5,541 nt of DNA from Chloroflexota bacterium (GTDB lineage: Bacteria; Chloroflexota; Anaerolineae; UBA1429), in contig JAAZBQ010000278.1 of assembly GCA_012513725.1 (NCBI GenBank), positions 1 to 5,541 of the forward strand. Reading direction: 5' to 3'. Below the pieces are notes generated by a model. The model made no database searches, was not told the origin of the DNA, and saw only the letters and a program-made list of their open reading frames with translations. Below are positions 4,586 through 5,541 of this stretch, piece by piece. A program made the translations under genes and the position numbers. Within the stretch, counting starts at the first letter, position 1. Each line of letters opens with the position of its first letter.

Positions 4586-5176
4586 TCAACCCTCCATCCG
4601 CCGCACGATCCAATCCGCCACCACTGCCAGGGCCCGTTCCGATGGGCAGCCGCCGTTCAGCACCAGGTCGGCGTGCCAGCGGGAGGGCTCCACGAACTCC
4701 TCGTGGCGGTAGCGGACGCTATCGAGGTAGAACGCCGCGATGCTATCGAACTCCAGGCCCTTGGCCATGTTGCGCCGCAGCCGGCGGACGATCCGTTCGT
4801 CGGCAGGGGTGTCTAGGAAAATGCCCAGGTCCAGCCGCTCGCGAAGGGGCGCCCAGTGGAGGGTCAGGAGGCCCTCGACGATGATGACCTGGGCTTCGGG
4901 ATTGCAGATCCGGGCATCGAGGTCGCTCACCAGGCGGTCGAGGTCAAAGGACGTGGGATGGTTGTGGTCCTCGTACTCGATGCCGGTGATCGGGGCGCGC
5001 ATGCGGGGGCGGACGCGCAAAAAGTAGGCGTCCATGTGCATGGCGCAGACGTTGAGGCCGGGTAGGGCCTCCACGAGTCGCGTGCAGAGGGTGGTCTTGC
5101 CGCTGCCCGTGCCCCCGGCAATGCCCACCACGAGGGGCCGCCGAGCGGTGTGGGGGGTGCTGGGGGACTCGGTCAT
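4586..5176 (-). CDS. Uridine kinase-like P-loop kinase
   Basis: This 196-residue cytosolic protein matches the uridine kinase/phosphoribulokinase family, which transfers phosphate from ATP to a nucleoside or sugar hydroxyl. The Walker A loop GGTGSGKT is at 21-28 (K27, T28). D49 in MHMDAYF corresponds to the family's conserved Asp-aromatic segment, NHPTSFDLDRL (72-82) to the family's 'DHPdaFD.dLL' stretch, and IIVEGLLTLHW (98-108) to the Walker B-like 'vEGil'. The arginine-rich lid RIVRRLRRNM is at 128-137. The ATG at 5174-5176 has GGAGG (5184-5188) seven bases upstream. It is the first complete gene of the run and has its own promoter at 5216-5244, so it probably heads the operon. Uridine/cytidine salvage is the default reading, but with two dehydrogenases downstream a sugar or other small-molecule substrate is equally possible, so no gene symbol is given. 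Confidence 0.88.
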   Translation of the reverse strand: MTESPSTPHTARRPLVVGIAGGTGSGKTTLCTRLVEALPGLNVCAMHMDAYFLRVRPRMRAPITGIEYEDHNHPTSFDLDRLVSDLDARICNPEAQVIIVEGLLTLHWAPLRERLDLGIFLDTPADERIVRRLRRNMAKGLEFDSIAAFYLDSVRYRHEEFVEPSRWHADLVLNGGCPSERALAVVADWIVRRMEG

Positions 5177-5215
5177 GCCCTCGCCTCCATGATGCGGTGG
5201 ATGGTGGACGAGGGC

Positions 5216-5244
5216 AGTATAGGAGCCCGCTCCCTGCCGGTCAA
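5216..5244 (-). promoter_or_regulatory. Sigma70-type promoter for the kinase operon
   Basis: On the minus strand TTGACC (5239-5244; consensus TTGACA) is followed, after exactly 17 bases, by TATACT (5216-5221; consensus TATAAT). Each hexamer has one mismatch. Transcription would begin near 5209, giving a leader of about 33 bases before the kinase ATG. It is the only promoter-like pair of this quality seen in the window, and it suits a single transcript running leftward through the kinase, acetyltransferase and dehydrogenase. No operator palindrome is evident next to it. Confidence 0.7.
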
Positions 5245-5320
5245 CAGCGTACCGTGCGCGGGAAAGGCAAGGGAGAGTCCCCTCGCCCTAGTCGCACGGC
5301 TCTTCCTGGCCCGCCAAACC

Positions 5321-5410
5321 CTAGGTCAGCCGGCCGATGCCCCGCAGCGCCTCGCGGCCCAGGCCACCGGCGCCGATCATCGCAATGGTGACGACCATGG
5401 AGAGAGCCAT
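5321..5410 (-). pseudogene. Possible Rossmann-fold gene remnant (29 codons)
   Basis: A short open frame from the ATG at 5408-5410 (or 5396-5398) to TAG at 5321-5323 includes VVTIAMIGAGGLGREALRG. A beta-strand followed by GAGGLGRE is what the first 20 or so residues of a Rossmann-type NAD- or ATP-binding protein look like, and the frame then stops. No ribosome binding site precedes either ATG, and it lies between a hairpin and the kinase promoter. It could be a truncated remnant of a lost gene or chance coding potential in G+C-rich DNA. No further homologous sequence was recognised after the stop. Confidence 0.25.
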
Positions 5411-5412
5411 CC

Positions 5413-5447
5413 GCCCGGTCCCCCCACCAAAGGCAGGGGGACCGGGC
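5413..5447 (-). terminator. Strong hairpin after the right-edge gene, possible terminator
   Basis: GCCCGGTCCCCC (5413-5424) and GGGGGACCGGGC (5436-5447) form a perfect 12-bp stem with an 11-base loop, starting 20 bases after the stop codon of the gene at 5468-5541. The position and strength fit an end-of-transcript structure separating that gene from the kinase operon. A T-tract is missing on the minus-strand side (GGATGG follows), so it is not a textbook intrinsic terminator. It may act as an RNA 3'-end stabiliser or with Rho. Confidence 0.6.
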
Positions 5448-5467
5448 AGATTGGTGATTGGTGTTGG

Positions 5468-5541
5468 CTAGGAGAGTTCGGCCAGCGCAGCGTCCATCCG
5501 GGCGGCGGCGTCTTCCGTCACCCAGTCGCGCCACATGTCAT
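5468..5541 (-). CDS. C-terminal end of an unidentified protein
   Basis: The last 23 codons of a minus-strand gene enter from the right edge and end at TAG (5468-5470). The tail reads DMWRDWVTEDAAARMDAALA followed by ELS, a charged, helix-forming, alanine-rich end. It is read as real because it is in one frame to the edge, has the codon style of the neighbours, and is followed 20 bases later by a strong hairpin. The fragment is too short for a family call; similar helical tails occur on many cytosolic enzymes and on solute-binding proteins. Confidence 0.5.
   Translation of the reverse strand, partial: DMWRDWVTEDAAARMDAALAELS

Noticed and set aside
1..5541. tRNA, rRNA or riboswitch in the gaps
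   Set aside because: No cloverleaf, rRNA core segment or known riboswitch signature was recognised in any intergenic stretch.

Overview
The window is a G+C-rich bacterial segment (about two-thirds G+C by eye) in which every supported gene lies on the minus strand. In transcription order, right to left, it holds: the last 23 codons of an unidentified protein (5468-5541); a strong hairpin (5413-5447); a small Rossmann-like fragment (5321-5410); a good sigma70-type promoter (5216-5244); a uridine kinase-like P-loop kinase (4586-5176); a two-domain GNAT acetyltransferase (3647-4561); a zinc-dependent medium-chain dehydrogenase (2579-3604); an intact GxxExxY protein (2109-2492); a Gfo/Idh/MocA oxidoreductase (816-1925); a second, nonsense-interrupted GxxExxY gene (270-662); and the first 38 codons of a uroporphyrinogen-decarboxylase-like (URO-D superfamily) protein (1-116). 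The mix of Gfo/Idh, sorbitol-type dehydrogenase and URO-D-like genes with high G+C resembles Chloroflexota (Anaerolineae-like) genomes. That placement is an impression, not a proof.

The host genes look like one catabolic or accessory operon. The kinase, GNAT and dehydrogenase are 24 and 42 bases apart, and the only convincing promoter precedes the kinase. The two oxidoreductases suggest oxidation of a sugar, polyol or cyclitol, but the substrate cannot be read from the sequence.

The most interesting layer lies between the host genes on the left half. Two diverged GxxExxY genes (PDDEXK-nuclease-like, about 70% identical by eye) sit in the gaps, and each is bracketed by short arrays of an ACAGGATT-type repeat. 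Seven arrays occur (138-176, 242-280, 675-704, 751-826, 1961-1978, 2082-2112, 2543-2569), and none is seen in the right half. Their orientation follows a rule: on the transcribed strand, arrays just after a stop codon read GACAGGATT, and arrays just before a start codon read AATCCTGTC. Three of the gaps are therefore large imperfect palindromes. Three genes take their stop codon from the repeat. The left GxxExxY copy is intact except that the codon for the family-naming glutamate is an amber stop.

Together this looks like a nuclease-like gene and repeat module that has spread twice into one operon without breaking the host genes. Mobility and the nuclease-repeat link are inference; the arrangement is directly visible.
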